A stretch of DNA of 53,719 nt from DASTBU01 sp035711845 (GCA_035711845.1 DASTBU010000094.1:1-53719), one strand, 5' to 3'. Shown: positions 1 to 10,065, numbered from the stretch's first letter. Notes: generated from the sequence alone by a model not told the origin. Program-made: numbers and translations.

Positions 1-1
1 C

Positions 2-1549
<1,548 letters not shown>

Positions 1550-1560
1550 TCACTCACGTA

Positions 1561-1652
1561 CGACGTGCTACGTGCGGGATGCGACGTGCTACTTGTCAGG
1601 TGCGACGTGCTCGTGCGGCGTGCGACGTGCGGCGTGCCACGTGCTCGTGCGG
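1561..1652. repeat. Heptanucleotide array, left arm (GACGTGC-type)
   Basis: Words related to GACGTGC, TACGTGC and GCGTGCG repeat with a 7-bp period, with an occasional 6-bp step, for about 90 bp directly after rpsA. Positions 1581-1611 pair with 1797-1827 in the opposite orientation with 2 mismatches in 31. With the right arm this could form a long hairpin in DNA or RNA. Small open frames across it are low-complexity by-products. Confidence 0.85.
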
Positions 1653-1757
1653 AGGTCGAAAGGGAAAAAGCGCGGCTCTGGATTCCCCAAGATCTCGCCA
1701 ACGGCGGCGCTCAGGGCAAACGCGCGGGAATGCTGTGCGAGGTGCTGGATCTCGCAG

Positions 1758-1787
1758 TTGACATACATCGTACGGAGGACGTTACAA
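1758..1787 (+). promoter_or_regulatory. Possible sigma70 promoter for the HU gene
   Basis: A perfect TTGACA lies at 1758-1763. A weak -10 candidate (GTTACA or TTACAA) follows at a 17-18 bp spacing, just where the right heptamer arm begins. The transcript would start inside that arm. The -35 match is good and the -10 match is poor, so this is tentative. Confidence 0.3.
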
Positions 1788-1852
1788 GTAGCACGTCGCA
1801 CGTCGCACCTGACAAGCAGCACGTCGCACGTAGCACATCGCCCGTAGCACGT
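1784..1852. repeat. Heptanucleotide array, right arm (GCACGTC-type)
   Basis: GCACGTC, GCACCTG, ACAAGCA, GCACGTA, GCACATC and GCCCGTA run in 7-bp steps. This is the reverse complement of the left arm at 1561-1652. It ends 17 bp before the HU start codon and occupies the space where a Shine-Dalgarno would be expected. Only a GGGG stretch lies between the array and the ATG. Confidence 0.85.
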
Positions 1853-1869
1853 GAAAAAAGGGGTCCACA

Positions 1870-2256
1870 ATGAACACCGGGAGCATGACCAAGGCGGAGC
1901 TCGTTGAGGAAGTCTCGCGCGTTTCGGATCTGACCAAGAAGCACTCCGAGGTCATCGTCGACACGGTCTTCAAGAGCATCATCGACGCGCTGCATCGCGG
2001 CGAGAAGATCGAGCTGCGCGGGTTCGGGAGCTTTCGGCTGCGTCGCCGCGAGCCTCGCAAGGGGCGCAACCCGAAGACGGGCGACAAGGTGGACGTCCCG
2101 CCGAAGAAAGTGCCGTACTTCAAGCCTGGTAAGGAATTGAAGGAACTGATCAATCGCGAGCCCGACACTCCGGCGCCGCCCGCCGGCGGCGCGGCCGCGA
2201 CGGCGGCCTCTCCGGTCAGTCCGTCGGGCGTCGACCCCGATCTGGCCGGCGTCTGA
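1870..2256 (+). CDS. HU/IHF-family DNA-binding protein with extended C-terminus
   Basis: This is a small nucleoid protein that bends DNA as a dimer. Residues 6-95 match the HU/IHF fold: helical MTKAELVEEVS at the start, then GFGSFRLRRREPRKGRNPKTG, which contains the beta-arm hallmark, and a closing FKPGKELKE. A Pro/Ala-rich tail of about 30 residues extends past the usual 90-95 residue end. Two in-frame ATGs are possible (1870 and 1885). The second gives the canonical MTKAEL start, and the first is used here because nothing decides between them. Whether it is HU or an IHF subunit cannot be told from this sequence alone. Confidence 0.93.
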   Translation: MNTGSMTKAELVEEVSRVSDLTKKHSEVIVDTVFKSIIDALHRGEKIELRGFGSFRLRRREPRKGRNPKTGDKVDVPPKKVPYFKPGKELKELINREPDTPAPPAGGAAATAASPVSPSGVDPDLAGV

Positions 2257-2346
2257 TCGGTTTTCGGGCGAGAACGGCGAGCGACGCGCGTGCGCGCCGC
2301 CGTCGCTCGTCACGATGCCGGGCCCGATGTTCGACAGAATCCGCAA

Positions 2347-2417
2347 TCGATCGACAATCGACAAGGGTCGATTCGATTCAATCTGCAATCTGCCATCCGC
2401 AATCAGCAATCAGCAAT
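2347..2417. repeat. Heptanucleotide array (CAATCAG-type) before the HIT gene
   Basis: From 2379, CAATCTG, CAATCTG, CCATCCG, CAATCAG, CAATCAG and CAAT follow in exact 7-bp steps. Upstream, 2347-2378 holds related ATCGACA/TCGATTC words in partly inverted order. The array runs into the start codon of the next gene: the final CAAT overlaps its ATG. Confidence 0.8.
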
Positions 2418-2904
2418 GGATCATCTCTGGTCCCCCTGGCGGCTTTCATACGTGACGGGCACGGAGGCGGCGATCGGCTGCGTGTTCTGCGAGGCCCAGG
2501 AGAACGAGCAGGCCTCGCTCATCGTGTTCCGCGGGCGGACGAGTTACGTCATCCTCAACAAGTTCCCCTACAACAACGGCCACCTGATGGTCGTGCCCAA
2601 GCGCCATATTGCGTCGCTCGTCGCGGCGACCGGCGAGGAGCTCAGCGAGCTGATCGAGCTCGCACGGCGCGCTGAGGCGGCCTTGACCGAAGCGTACGCC
2701 CCACACGGGATGAACATGGGGATCAACATCGGCAAGCCCGCGGGAGCTGGCGTGCTCGATCACGTGCACCTCCATGTCGTGCCCCGTTGGAACGGCGACA
2801 CCAACTACATGACCGTTGTCGGGCAGACGCGGGTTCTGCCGGAAGAGCTCGAGCAGACGGTGGACCGGTTGCGCCCGATTTTCGACCGGATCGACGCATC
2901 ATGA
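2416..2904 (+). CDS. HIT family hydrolase (Ap4A phosphorylase-like)
   Basis: HIT proteins hydrolyse or transfer nucleotidyl groups on substrates such as Ap4A or AMP conjugates. The catalytic histidine triad HVHLHVV sits at about residues 116-122, preceded by the conserved NxGxxxGAGVLDH type segment. A CVFC pair at residues 22-25 fits the zinc site seen in many bacterial members. The start is placed at the ATG giving MDHLWSPWR, because that begins the conserved N-terminus and upstream in-frame sequence is repeat. The 162-residue length is normal. Its TGA overlaps the ATG of the next gene (ATGA), so the two are probably translationally coupled. Confidence 0.93.
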   Translation: MDHLWSPWRLSYVTGTEAAIGCVFCEAQENEQASLIVFRGRTSYVILNKFPYNNGHLMVVPKRHIASLVAATGEELSELIELARRAEAALTEAYAPHGMNMGINIGKPAGAGVLDHVHLHVVPRWNGDTNYMTVVGQTRVLPEELEQTVDRLRPIFDRIDAS

Positions 2905-4040
2905 TTTTCGACCTGACCGCCGAACAGAAGGCCCTACAGCAGACGGTTCAGCACTTTGCGGCCGAACGTGTGGCGCCGCAGGCGGCGGCAATCGACGAGC
3001 GGAACGAGTTTCCCCGCGACCTGGTTCGGGAGGCGGCCGCGCTCGGGCTGATGGGGGTGACGATCTCGAAGGACTGGGGCGGCGCGGGCCTCGACTACGT
3101 CGCGTACGCGCTCGCCATCGAGGCGCTGTCCCGCGCGAGCGCCGTGGTGGCGGTCATTGCTGCCGTCAACAACTCCCTGGTGGCCGAGCCCATCGCCGCA
3201 TTCGGATCGGACGCGCAGAAGGAGACCTGGCTGCGGCGCCTCGCCACCGGCGACACCCTGGGTGCGTTTGCGCTCTCGGAAGAGCAGGCGGGATCGGATG
3301 CGGCGAATCAGCAGTCCGTGGCGCGTTTCGACGAGCGGGGCTACGTGCTGAACGGCCGCAAGGTCTGGGTGGCCAACGCCGAGGCTGCCGAGGTGGCGAT
3401 CGTGTTCGCGGCGACCCAGCCGGGCGCTCGCGGGCGTGGCATCAGCGCGTTTCTCGTGCCGATGAGCTCTCCGGGGATCATACGTGTGGCGACAGAGGAC
3501 TCGCTGGGGGTTCGCGGGCTCGGGTGTATGGACCTCGAGTTCAAGAACGTCCGGGTCGAGCCGGATGCCCTTCTGGGGGCCAGCGGCGAGGGGTTCCGCA
3601 TCGCGATGTGGGCGCTCGACGGGGGCCGCGTGGCGATTGCGGCGCAGGCACTCGGCGTCGGCGAAGCATCGCTCGAGGAGGCACTCGAGCACGCCCGATC
3701 CCACACGGCGTTCGGCCAGCCGATCGGGAACTACCAGGCCATTCAGTGGATGCTGGCCGACATGGCCACCGAGCTCGACGCCGCGCGCATGCTGACGATG
3801 AAGGCGGCCGATGCCCGCCAGCGGCACGCGACCCCCACGCTGGAGGCGTCAATGGCCAAACTCTATGCCTCCGAAGCCGCCCATCGAGCCGCCGACAAGG
3901 CCATGCAGATTCTCGCCTCGAAGGGGTATCGCCGCGGGTCGGTCGTGGAGCGCCTGTTCCGCGACGTGCGCGCGGCGGAGATCTACCAGGGCACGTCGGA
4001 AGTGCAGCGGATGGTGATTGCCGAACATATTCTCAGTTGA
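2901..4040 (+). CDS. Acyl-CoA dehydrogenase, short-chain type, with Gln at the usual catalytic Glu
   Basis: This is a FAD-dependent dehydrogenase of the acyl-CoA dehydrogenase fold, 379 residues, the usual length for butyryl/short-chain members. Visible markers are the FAD-binding stretches FALSEEQAGSDA and KVWVANAE, the helical LDGGRVAIAAQALG, and a C-terminal IYQGTSEVQRMVIAEH. In short- and medium-chain enzymes the catalytic base is the Glu in IYEGTS. Here the codon at 3987-3989 is CAG (Gln, residue about 363). The alternative base position used by isovaleryl-CoA dehydrogenases is also not Glu (it reads LDGGR). Activity is therefore uncertain. The start overlaps the HIT gene by 4 nt. Confidence 0.92.
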   Translation: MIFDLTAEQKALQQTVQHFAAERVAPQAAAIDERNEFPRDLVREAAALGLMGVTISKDWGGAGLDYVAYALAIEALSRASAVVAVIAAVNNSLVAEPIAAFGSDAQKETWLRRLATGDTLGAFALSEEQAGSDAANQQSVARFDERGYVLNGRKVWVANAEAAEVAIVFAATQPGARGRGISAFLVPMSSPGIIRVATEDSLGVRGLGCMDLEFKNVRVEPDALLGASGEGFRIAMWALDGGRVAIAAQALGVGEASLEEALEHARSHTAFGQPIGNYQAIQWMLADMATELDAARMLTMKAADARQRHATPTLEASMAKLYASEAAHRAADKAMQILASKGYRRGSVVERLFRDVRAAEIYQGTSEVQRMVIAEHILS

Positions 4041-4197
4041 GTAGTGGCTGACCCAGTCGAACAGTCGAACAGCTGATCCGTGGCTTCGACGTCCGTGGTC
4101 CGTAACCCCCGTCCTGACTTTCGGCGTTGGTAGCACGCCGGTCCCGCCTCTTCGGTCCTCTTCTTGCAGTTGTGGTCGGTTTCTGAGGAGGGCATTG

Positions 4198-4974
4198 ATG
4201 GAACACGCGACCTACGCTTCACGCCTGCGGTATCTCGATGCAGACGATGTCGATGATTCGACAGTTGACTTCGATGGGCTCGAGGTACGCGGCAGGGATG
4301 ACGCGAAGCTCGGCGATATCGACGGCTTCATCGTTGACGAGACTTCCGGTCAGGTGCACTACATCGTGGTTGATTCAGGCGGCTGGTTCACCTCGCGGCG
4401 ATTTCTCCTGCCGGTCGGGCACGCCACGCTGGACACCGACGCCGGTGCACTCAGAGTAGACGTCAATCAGGACGCCATCCGCCGCTATCCAGAGCTCGAC
4501 GAGGGTCGGTTCAAAGATTTCTCGGACGAGGATTTACGCGCGTTCGAGCAGCGGACGGCGGCAGCCTGCTGCCCGGGCGATACACTCGAGGATGTGACGG
4601 CGGGCTCCTGGCGTTCGGCCGCCTACCGTCACTTCTCGCAGCCCGTGTGGTGGGGCGGTGCGTATGCGGTCGAGCGGCTTCGGCCGGTCGAAGTAGGCGC
4701 AGATAGCGACACGCCGGTCCGCGAGCTTCGTGATACGGAGCGCGTCGTCGCGCACGAGCGCGACCAACGCAGGCTTGGCTCGCAGAATGCGGAGGAGCGG
4801 CGGGAGCCCAGCCCGCACTATGAGGGTCGCGCACAGCCCGGCGACGTGCTCGGCCTCGAAACGGGCGGCGAGCGCACGTATATTGGCGACACGGCCGAGG
4901 ACGAGAACGAGCGACGCCTCGCTGCCGAAGAGGCGACGCGCGAGGCGTCCGACACCCGAAACAGGAAGCGGTGA
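4198..4974 (+). CDS. PRC-barrel domain protein
   Basis: Residues about 22-85 form a PRC-barrel-like module: GLEVRGRDDAKLGDIDG, then IVDETSGQVHYIVVD, then the RRFLLPVGHA strand. PRC barrels occur in photosynthetic reaction-centre H subunits, RimM and many stress or cytosolic proteins of unclear role. The remaining 160 residues are hydrophilic and rich in Glu and Arg, without a motif I recognise. The ATG at 4198 has a strong GAGGAGGG ribosome binding site 5 nt upstream and is preferred over the TTG one codon earlier. No membrane segment or signal peptide is seen. The 157 bp upstream contains loosely repeated GTCCGTGG-like words but no clear promoter. Confidence 0.8.
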   Translation: MEHATYASRLRYLDADDVDDSTVDFDGLEVRGRDDAKLGDIDGFIVDETSGQVHYIVVDSGGWFTSRRFLLPVGHATLDTDAGALRVDVNQDAIRRYPELDEGRFKDFSDEDLRAFEQRTAAACCPGDTLEDVTAGSWRSAAYRHFSQPVWWGGAYAVERLRPVEVGADSDTPVRELRDTERVVAHERDQRRLGSQNAEERREPSPHYEGRAQPGDVLGLETGGERTYIGDTAEDENERRLAAEEATREASDTRNRKR

Positions 4975-4982
4975 CTTCACGC

Positions 4983-5062
4983 CATGGTCCGTGGTCCGTC
5001 ATCCGTGGTCCGTTACGGATCGCGGGGCGACGGACTACGAGCCACGGGCCACGGACTACGAG
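4983..5062. repeat. Heptanucleotide arrays in inverted arms (GGTCCGT / ACGGACT)
   Basis: Positions 4983-5013 carry GGTCCGT, GGTCCGT, CATCCGT and GGTCCGT in 7-bp steps. Positions 5029-5062 carry GACGGAC, TACGAGC, CACGGGC, CACGGAC and TACGAG, the inverted form. The arms face each other between two convergent genes. The right arm includes the TAG stop of the minus-strand acyl-CoA dehydrogenase, so it may serve as a two-way terminator. Confidence 0.85.
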
Positions 5063-6222
5063 AGAATCTGCTTCGCGATCGTCAGCAGCTGCAGATTCGA
5101 CGTGCCCTCGTAAATCTGGCCGATCTTGGCGTCCCTGTAGAGCTTCTCGACCGGATACTCCTTGACGAACCCGTTGCCGCCGCAGAGGTTGACGGCCAGC
5201 GACGAGACGCTCTCTGCGACTTCCGACGAGAGGATCTTGCAGATGGCGGCCTCGGTCAGGAACGGGCGGCCCGCGTCGCGCAGGCGCGCGGCGTTGTAGA
5301 CGGCGAGCTTCGCCGCCTCGACCTGGACGGCAGCACGCGCGAGCTGGAACTGGACGCCCTGGAAGTCGGCGATCGCCTTGCCGAACTGCTTGCGCTCTTT
5401 TGTGTATTCGAGGGCGTGCTCGAGCGCGCCTTTCGCCAGACCGATCATCTGCGCGCCGATGCCGATCCGGCCCTCGTTCAAGGTCTCGATGGCCACCTTG
5501 TAGCCCTTGCCGACCTCGCCGAGCACGTTGGCGCGCGGCACGCGGCAGTCCTCGAGAACGAGCTCGCACGTGCTGCTCGCCCGGATGCCCAGCTTGTCTT
5601 CTTTCTTGCCGACGGTGAAGCCGTCGAACCCCCGCTCGATCAAGAAGGCCGTGATGCCGCGGTAGCCCGCCTCGGGATTCACGGTCGCAAATACGATGAA
5701 GAGGTCGGCCTCGTTGCCGTTGGTAATCCAGAGCTTGCGCCCGCTGATGACGAAGCCGTCGCCTTCCTCGCGGGCACGGCTGGTGAGCGCAAAGGCGTCG
5801 CTGCCCGCGCCGGCCTCCGACAGCGCGTAGGCGCCGACGATCGACGAGGCCAGCTTCGGCAGGTAGCGGCGTTTGACGTCATCGTTGCCCCACCGGAGCA
5901 GGGCGTTGATGACCAGGGTGTTCTGCACGTCCACGAGGACCCCGACCGACGGATCGACGCGGGAGAGCTCCTCGACGGCCAGCACGGAATGGAAGAAGCG
6001 CCCGCCGGCGCCGCCGTAGGTTTCAGGGACCTCGATCCCCATCACGCCGAGCTCGAAGAGCTGGTCGATGAGGGTGCGAGGCAGCTTGGCGTGCTCGTCC
6101 ATTTCGCGGACGAGCGGGCGCACGCGCGCGTCGGCGAACGCGCGAACGCTGTCGCGGAAGATCGTCTCGTCCTCGCTCAGGACGGTGAGCGGCTGGGCAT
6201 ACTCGGCGGTTTCCTGGGTCAC
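5056..6222 (-). CDS. Acyl-CoA dehydrogenase, short/branched-chain type
   Basis: This is a FAD-dependent acyl-CoA dehydrogenase of 388 residues. The FAD and substrate motifs YALSEAGAGSDAFAL and KLWITNGNEADLF are present, as is IETLNEGRIGIGAQMIGLA. The C-terminus IYEGTSNLQLLTIAKQIL keeps the catalytic Glu (about residue 372) and resembles the short/branched-chain (2-methylacyl-CoA) subgroup more than the butyryl group; this subgroup call is by eye. A good AGGAGGA site precedes the ATG. It is convergent with the PRC-barrel gene and divergent from the VWFA gene. Its likely place is fatty-acid or branched-chain amino-acid breakdown. Confidence 0.95.
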   Translation of the reverse strand: MTQETAEYAQPLTVLSEDETIFRDSVRAFADARVRPLVREMDEHAKLPRTLIDQLFELGVMGIEVPETYGGAGGRFFHSVLAVEELSRVDPSVGVLVDVQNTLVINALLRWGNDDVKRRYLPKLASSIVGAYALSEAGAGSDAFALTSRAREEGDGFVISGRKLWITNGNEADLFIVFATVNPEAGYRGITAFLIERGFDGFTVGKKEDKLGIRASSTCELVLEDCRVPRANVLGEVGKGYKVAIETLNEGRIGIGAQMIGLAKGALEHALEYTKERKQFGKAIADFQGVQFQLARAAVQVEAAKLAVYNAARLRDAGRPFLTEAAICKILSSEVAESVSSLAVNLCGGNGFVKEYPVEKLYRDAKIGQIYEGTSNLQLLTIAKQILS

Positions 6223-6344
6223 GGGCGCGTCCTCCTGATCACGCTGATCACGCGGAAAAAGTGGCGAAATCGGTCAATGTTATCATTGCGGGATAGTCAG
6301 CCCGCGCCTCTTCTGGCGAGCCGGTCGCGGCCGCCCGCCGTTCA

Positions 6345-8480
6345 ATGTTTATGCGCATTGCCGCTTCGCTCACTGCCTGCTCCATCGCATTCGTGCTCTC
6401 CGCGGTAGCCCCGGCGGCACATCCGTCTGGCGGCGCCGCGCCGGCCCCGGAACCACAGACGCAGTCCTCCGGGCAGCAGCCGCCCCCGCCGGCGCAGAAG
6501 CCCCCCGCAGAACAGGATCCCCAGCGCGCGCAGGAGCCGATCCGCACCGGGATCAACTACGTCCGCGTGGATGTGATCGTGACGGATCGGAAAGGCCTGC
6601 CCGTCCTGGACCTGAAGAAAGAGGACTTCAACCTGACCGAGGATGGCAAGGCTCAGACGATCGACAACTTCTCCATCGTGAAGATCGATGCGGCGACCCA
6701 GGCCGAAGGGCCTGCGCCGATGGAGATCCGGTCGCCGTTCGACGAGGAGCGCGAGGCCGCGCGCCCGGATGTGCGGCTGTTCATCCTGCTCTTCGACGAT
6801 TACCACGTGCGCCGTGGAAACGACATGTCGGTACGCAAGCCCCTCATGGACTTCGTCCAGAACCAGCTCGCGCCGGCCGACATGGTCGCGATCATGTACC
6901 CGCTGACGCCGGTCACCGACCTCACGTTCACGAGAAACCGGAACGGCCTGATCAGCGCAATCGAGAGGTTCGAAGGCCGGCGGTTCGATTACACGCCGCG
7001 CAACGAGTTCGAGGATCGGTACGCGTATTACCCGGCCGCGGTGGTCGAGCGCATTCGCAACGACGTCGTGATGAGCGCGCTCGAGGGCGCGGCCGTGAAG
7101 CTCGGGAGCATGCGCGAAGGGCGCAAATCGATCATCTTCGTCAGCGAGGGCTTCACCAACACGCTGCCGCCGCAACTGAACGATCCCATCGCTGCGCTGC
7201 CGGGCCTCGGCAACGCCGCGCGCGGGCGGCCGAACGTTGAAGCCAGCGACAGGGCGGAGTTCGCCAACACCGTCGATCTGTATTCACGCCTCCAGGACAT
7301 TTTTGCCGAGGCGAACCGGAACAACACGTCGATTTATGCCGTCGATCCCCGTGGCCTGGCGGCATTCGAGTACGACATCAACCAGGGCGTGGGTCTCCAG
7401 GTCGATCGCAAGCATCTCGAGGCGTCGCTCGACACGCTTCGGGCGTTGGCCGAGAACACCGACGGCCGCGCCATCGTCAACCGCAACGATCTTGCCGTCG
7501 GGATGAAGCAGATCATCCGGGACTCGAGCGGCTATTACCTGCTCGGCTACAACTCGACGGAGGCGCCAACCGACGGCAAGTTCCACGCGATCAAGGTGCG
7601 GGTGAATCGTAAGGACGTGGATGTGCGCGCGAGGAAGGGCTACTGGGCCTACACCGCCGAGGATGCCGCCAGGGCCCTGGCGCCGCCCAAGCCGGAGGCG
7701 CCGGCAGAGATCACCGAGGCCCTGAGCACGCTTGCGGAGCCGGCGCGCGGCCGTCCGGCGCGGTTCTGGGTCGGCACCTCGCGCGGCGAGAACGGCCGCA
7801 CCCGGGTCACGATCGCATGGGAGCCTGTCCCTCTGGCGCCTGGCGAACGCCGCTCCGACGACGAGAGCGCCGCGCGCGTGGCCGTGACCGCCATGGCTGT
7901 CGATGGCCGGCCGCTCTTCCGCGGCCGGGTGCCCGAAGAGGCGCCGGCCGGCTCGTCTGCCGAGGGGGGCGGCGCGGTAGTTGCCGCAAGAGCCGGTTCG
8001 CAGGCCAGCTTCGAGGCGCCACCGGGCGAGCTGAAGCTGCGCCTGGTGGTCGAAGGGCCTCGTGGCCAGGTGCTCGATTCGGCTACGCGCGAGATCACGG
8101 TCCCTGATTTCACCGCGGTGCAAGTCTCCTTCGCCACCCCCGAGGTTTTCCGCGCGAAGACCGCACGCGATATCCAGAACATCAAGCAGTCCGCCGGCCA
8201 GCCGCCGACGGCCGACCGTTCCTTCATGCGGACCGATCGCCTCTTCATCCGTGCCACCGCATATGCGCCCGGCGATACGCCTCCGACAATGGCCGCGCGG
8301 CTCCTCAACCGGAACGGGGAGGCGATGTCGGACATACCGATTCGCTCGTCAGGACCAGGCGCAGTGGAAATCGACTTTCCGCTGTCGAACCTCGCCCCGG
8401 GCGATTACCTGCTGGAGCTGTCCGCCAAAGCCGGGCAGGGCACGGCCCAGAAGCTGGTGGCGTTCAAGGTAGGGAGGTAG
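6345..8480 (+). CDS. Secreted VWFA-related protein, acidobacterial type
   Basis: The protein has 711 residues with an N-terminal signal peptide (MRIAASLTACSIAFVLSAVAP), then a Pro/Gln-rich linker, then a domain that begins VRVDVIVTDRKGLPV with LKKEDFNLTEDGK. That opening is the hallmark of the acidobacterial VWFA-related family. A von Willebrand A-like fold follows, with LFILLFDDYHV (a degenerate MIDAS start) and KSIIFVSEGF. After about residue 430 come beta-rich segments without a motif I know. The function of the family is not established. It is probably exported and may bind a partner protein or metal. The gene stands alone between divergent and convergent neighbours. Confidence 0.88.
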   Translation: MFMRIAASLTACSIAFVLSAVAPAAHPSGGAAPAPEPQTQSSGQQPPPPAQKPPAEQDPQRAQEPIRTGINYVRVDVIVTDRKGLPVLDLKKEDFNLTEDGKAQTIDNFSIVKIDAATQAEGPAPMEIRSPFDEEREAARPDVRLFILLFDDYHVRRGNDMSVRKPLMDFVQNQLAPADMVAIMYPLTPVTDLTFTRNRNGLISAIERFEGRRFDYTPRNEFEDRYAYYPAAVVERIRNDVVMSALEGAAVKLGSMREGRKSIIFVSEGFTNTLPPQLNDPIAALPGLGNAARGRPNVEASDRAEFANTVDLYSRLQDIFAEANRNNTSIYAVDPRGLAAFEYDINQGVGLQVDRKHLEASLDTLRALAENTDGRAIVNRNDLAVGMKQIIRDSSGYYLLGYNSTEAPTDGKFHAIKVRVNRKDVDVRARKGYWAYTAEDAARALAPPKPEAPAEITEALSTLAEPARGRPARFWVGTSRGENGRTRVTIAWEPVPLAPGERRSDDESAARVAVTAMAVDGRPLFRGRVPEEAPAGSSAEGGGAVVAARAGSQASFEAPPGELKLRLVVEGPRGQVLDSATREITVPDFTAVQVSFATPEVFRAKTARDIQNIKQSAGQPPTADRSFMRTDRLFIRATAYAPGDTPPTMAARLLNRNGEAMSDIPIRSSGPGAVEIDFPLSNLAPGDYLLELSAKAGQGTAQKLVAFKVGR

Positions 8481-8551
8481 TCCAAGTCAACGAGTACCGC
8501 CGCCCGTCGTCCGCAGAGGCGCTGTCACGGAATGTGGAACAAGACCGGATA

Positions 8552-8574
8552 GCTGGCAACTGGGAACTGACAAT
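8552..8574. repeat. Short heptanucleotide run (GGCAACT-type)
   Basis: GGCAACT, GGGAACT and GACAATG follow each other in 7-bp steps in the space between two convergent genes. It has only three units, so on its own it is weak. It matches the spacing of the larger arrays elsewhere in the window. Confidence 0.45.
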
Positions 8575-8601
8575 GGCCGACCTCCAACGCGCGGGTCGGC
8601 C
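8575..8601. terminator. Hairpin between convergent genes
   Basis: GGCCGACC (8575-8582) and GGTCGGCC (8594-8601) form an 8-bp perfect stem with an 11-nt loop. It lies between the VWFA gene stop and the stop of glutamate dehydrogenase on the other strand, so it could end transcription in either direction. No T-run follows in either direction. Confidence 0.4.
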
Positions 8602-8610
8602 CTTCGTCTC

Positions 8611-9861
8611 TCATGCGTACATTCCGCGCATTCTCGTCACGGTCGCCACGCGGTTGATGGCGACGATGTACGCGGCGGTGCGCAGGTCGGTTTTGTACTT
8701 GATCGAGGTATCGAGCACGTCCTCGAAGGCCTCGACCATCTTCGCCTCGAGCCGCGTGTTCACTTCCTCCTCCGTCCAGAAGTATCCGTGCCGATCCTGT
8801 ACCCACTCGAAGTAGGACGTGGTCACGCCGCCTGAGTTTGCGAGGATGTCGGGGATCACGAAAATGCCGCGCTCGTGCAGGTGGCGGTGCGCCTCGGGAG
8901 TGGTCGGCCCGTTGGCGCCCTCCGCGACGACCTTCGCCTTGATGGCGGGCGCGTTCTCCATGGTGACCTGATTCTCGAGCGCGGCGGGGACCAGCACGTC
9001 GACGTCGAGCCCGAACAGTTGTTCGTTTTCGAGGGGGGAGCCGCCCGGAAACCCGTCGATGGTCTTGTGCTGTCGGACGAAGTCGAGCATTTTCGGAATG
9101 TCGAGCCCCTGGTCGTTGTAGACGCCGCCCTTCCAGTCCGTGACGGCCACGATCCTGGCGCCGATCCGGGAGAGCAGATCCGCCGAGACCGATCCGACGT
9201 TGCCGAAGCCCTGGACGGCGACGGTCGCGCCCTTGATGTCGAAGCCTAGATGCTTCGCGGCCTCGCGGGTCACGATCATCACGCCGCGGCCCGTGGCCTC
9301 GCGGCGGCCAAGTGAGCCGCCCATCTCGATCGGCTTTCCTGTGACGACAGCCGTCGCGGTGTGGCCCACGTGCATGCTGTAGGTGTCCATGATCCAGGCC
9401 ATCACCTGATCGTTCGTGTTCACGTCGGGCGCGGGCACGTCCTTCTCGGGGCCGATCGCATCGACGATCTCGGCGACGTATCGGCGGGTGAGCGCTTCGA
9501 TCTCCCGGCGCGACATGCGGGTCGGATCGCAGATGACGCCCCCCTTGCCTCCGCCGAAGGGAATGTGCGCGACGGCGCACTTCCACGTCATCCAGGCGGC
9601 GAGCGCGGTGACCTCGTCGAGCGTCACGTCGGGGTGGAAGCGGACGCCGCCCTTGGCGGGGCCCAGCGTGATGTTGTACTGGACGCGATAGCCAGTGAAC
9701 ACCTCGATCTCCCCGTTGTCCATTTGAACGGGGCAGGAGACGGTGATCTGTCGTTTGGGGTGGGTCAGGATTTTCCAGATGCCGGGATCGAGCCCGAGCA
9801 GTCGAGCCGCTCCGTCGAACTCCTGGAGCATCGCGTTGAAAATGCTTCCGCCAGGTTCCAT
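8611..9861 (-). CDS. Glu/Leu/Phe/Val dehydrogenase (glutamate dehydrogenase)
   Basis: This oxidoreductase interconverts glutamate and 2-oxoglutarate plus ammonia using NAD(P). The 416 residues match the hexameric bacterial family. The substrate site is GPAKGGVRFHPDV, the catalytic lysine region is IPFGGGKGGV, PAPDVNTNDQVMAWIMD follows, and the Rossmann motif is VAVQGFGNVGS. NPxT-like PTTPEA and the C-terminal SYFEWVQ are also present. The start is the ATG at 9861 preceded by AGGAG at 5 nt. The same frame stays open far upstream, but that extension is antisense to the amidohydrolase gene and is not real. The coenzyme preference cannot be settled by eye. Confidence 0.96.
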   Translation of the reverse strand: MEPGGSIFNAMLQEFDGAARLLGLDPGIWKILTHPKRQITVSCPVQMDNGEIEVFTGYRVQYNITLGPAKGGVRFHPDVTLDEVTALAAWMTWKCAVAHIPFGGGKGGVICDPTRMSRREIEALTRRYVAEIVDAIGPEKDVPAPDVNTNDQVMAWIMDTYSMHVGHTATAVVTGKPIEMGGSLGRREATGRGVMIVTREAAKHLGFDIKGATVAVQGFGNVGSVSADLLSRIGARIVAVTDWKGGVYNDQGLDIPKMLDFVRQHKTIDGFPGGSPLENEQLFGLDVDVLVPAALENQVTMENAPAIKAKVVAEGANGPTTPEAHRHLHERGIFVIPDILANSGGVTTSYFEWVQDRHGYFWTEEEVNTRLEAKMVEAFEDVLDTSIKYKTDLRTAAYIVAINRVATVTRMRGMYA

Positions 9862-9915
9862 AACACTCCTATGAATGCGTGCCGGCAGCTCTCGCGGCCG
9901 AAAAACAAACAGATC

Positions 9916-9945
9916 AAAGTACTGTGACAGAATGCGGCAAGTCAA
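9916..9945 (-). promoter_or_regulatory. Probable sigma70 promoter of glutamate dehydrogenase
   Basis: On the minus strand TTGACT (9940-9945) is followed after 18 bp by TACTTT (9916-9921). Transcription would begin near 9909 and leave a leader of about 48 nt containing the AGGAG site. The -35 matches the consensus at five of six positions. Confidence 0.45.
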
Positions 9946-10065
9946 GGCGGAGAGGCGGCGGGTGATTGCTTCCGAGCGCGCCTGGCACGCCCATTGACAC
10001 CGATGCCGGGTTGCGGCTCCGATTGACCGAGCGCGCCACCGGCCGGAGGAGCTTGAGGAGTCGTC

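Noticed and set aside
1565..1873. Small frames across the first heptamer arrays
   Set aside because: The translation is low-complexity and changes with the repeats; no start or ribosome binding site.
6232..6254. Repeated TGATCACGC before the minus-strand acyl-CoA dehydrogenase as an operator
   Set aside because: Only two units in 9-bp steps, and no clear promoter beside them.
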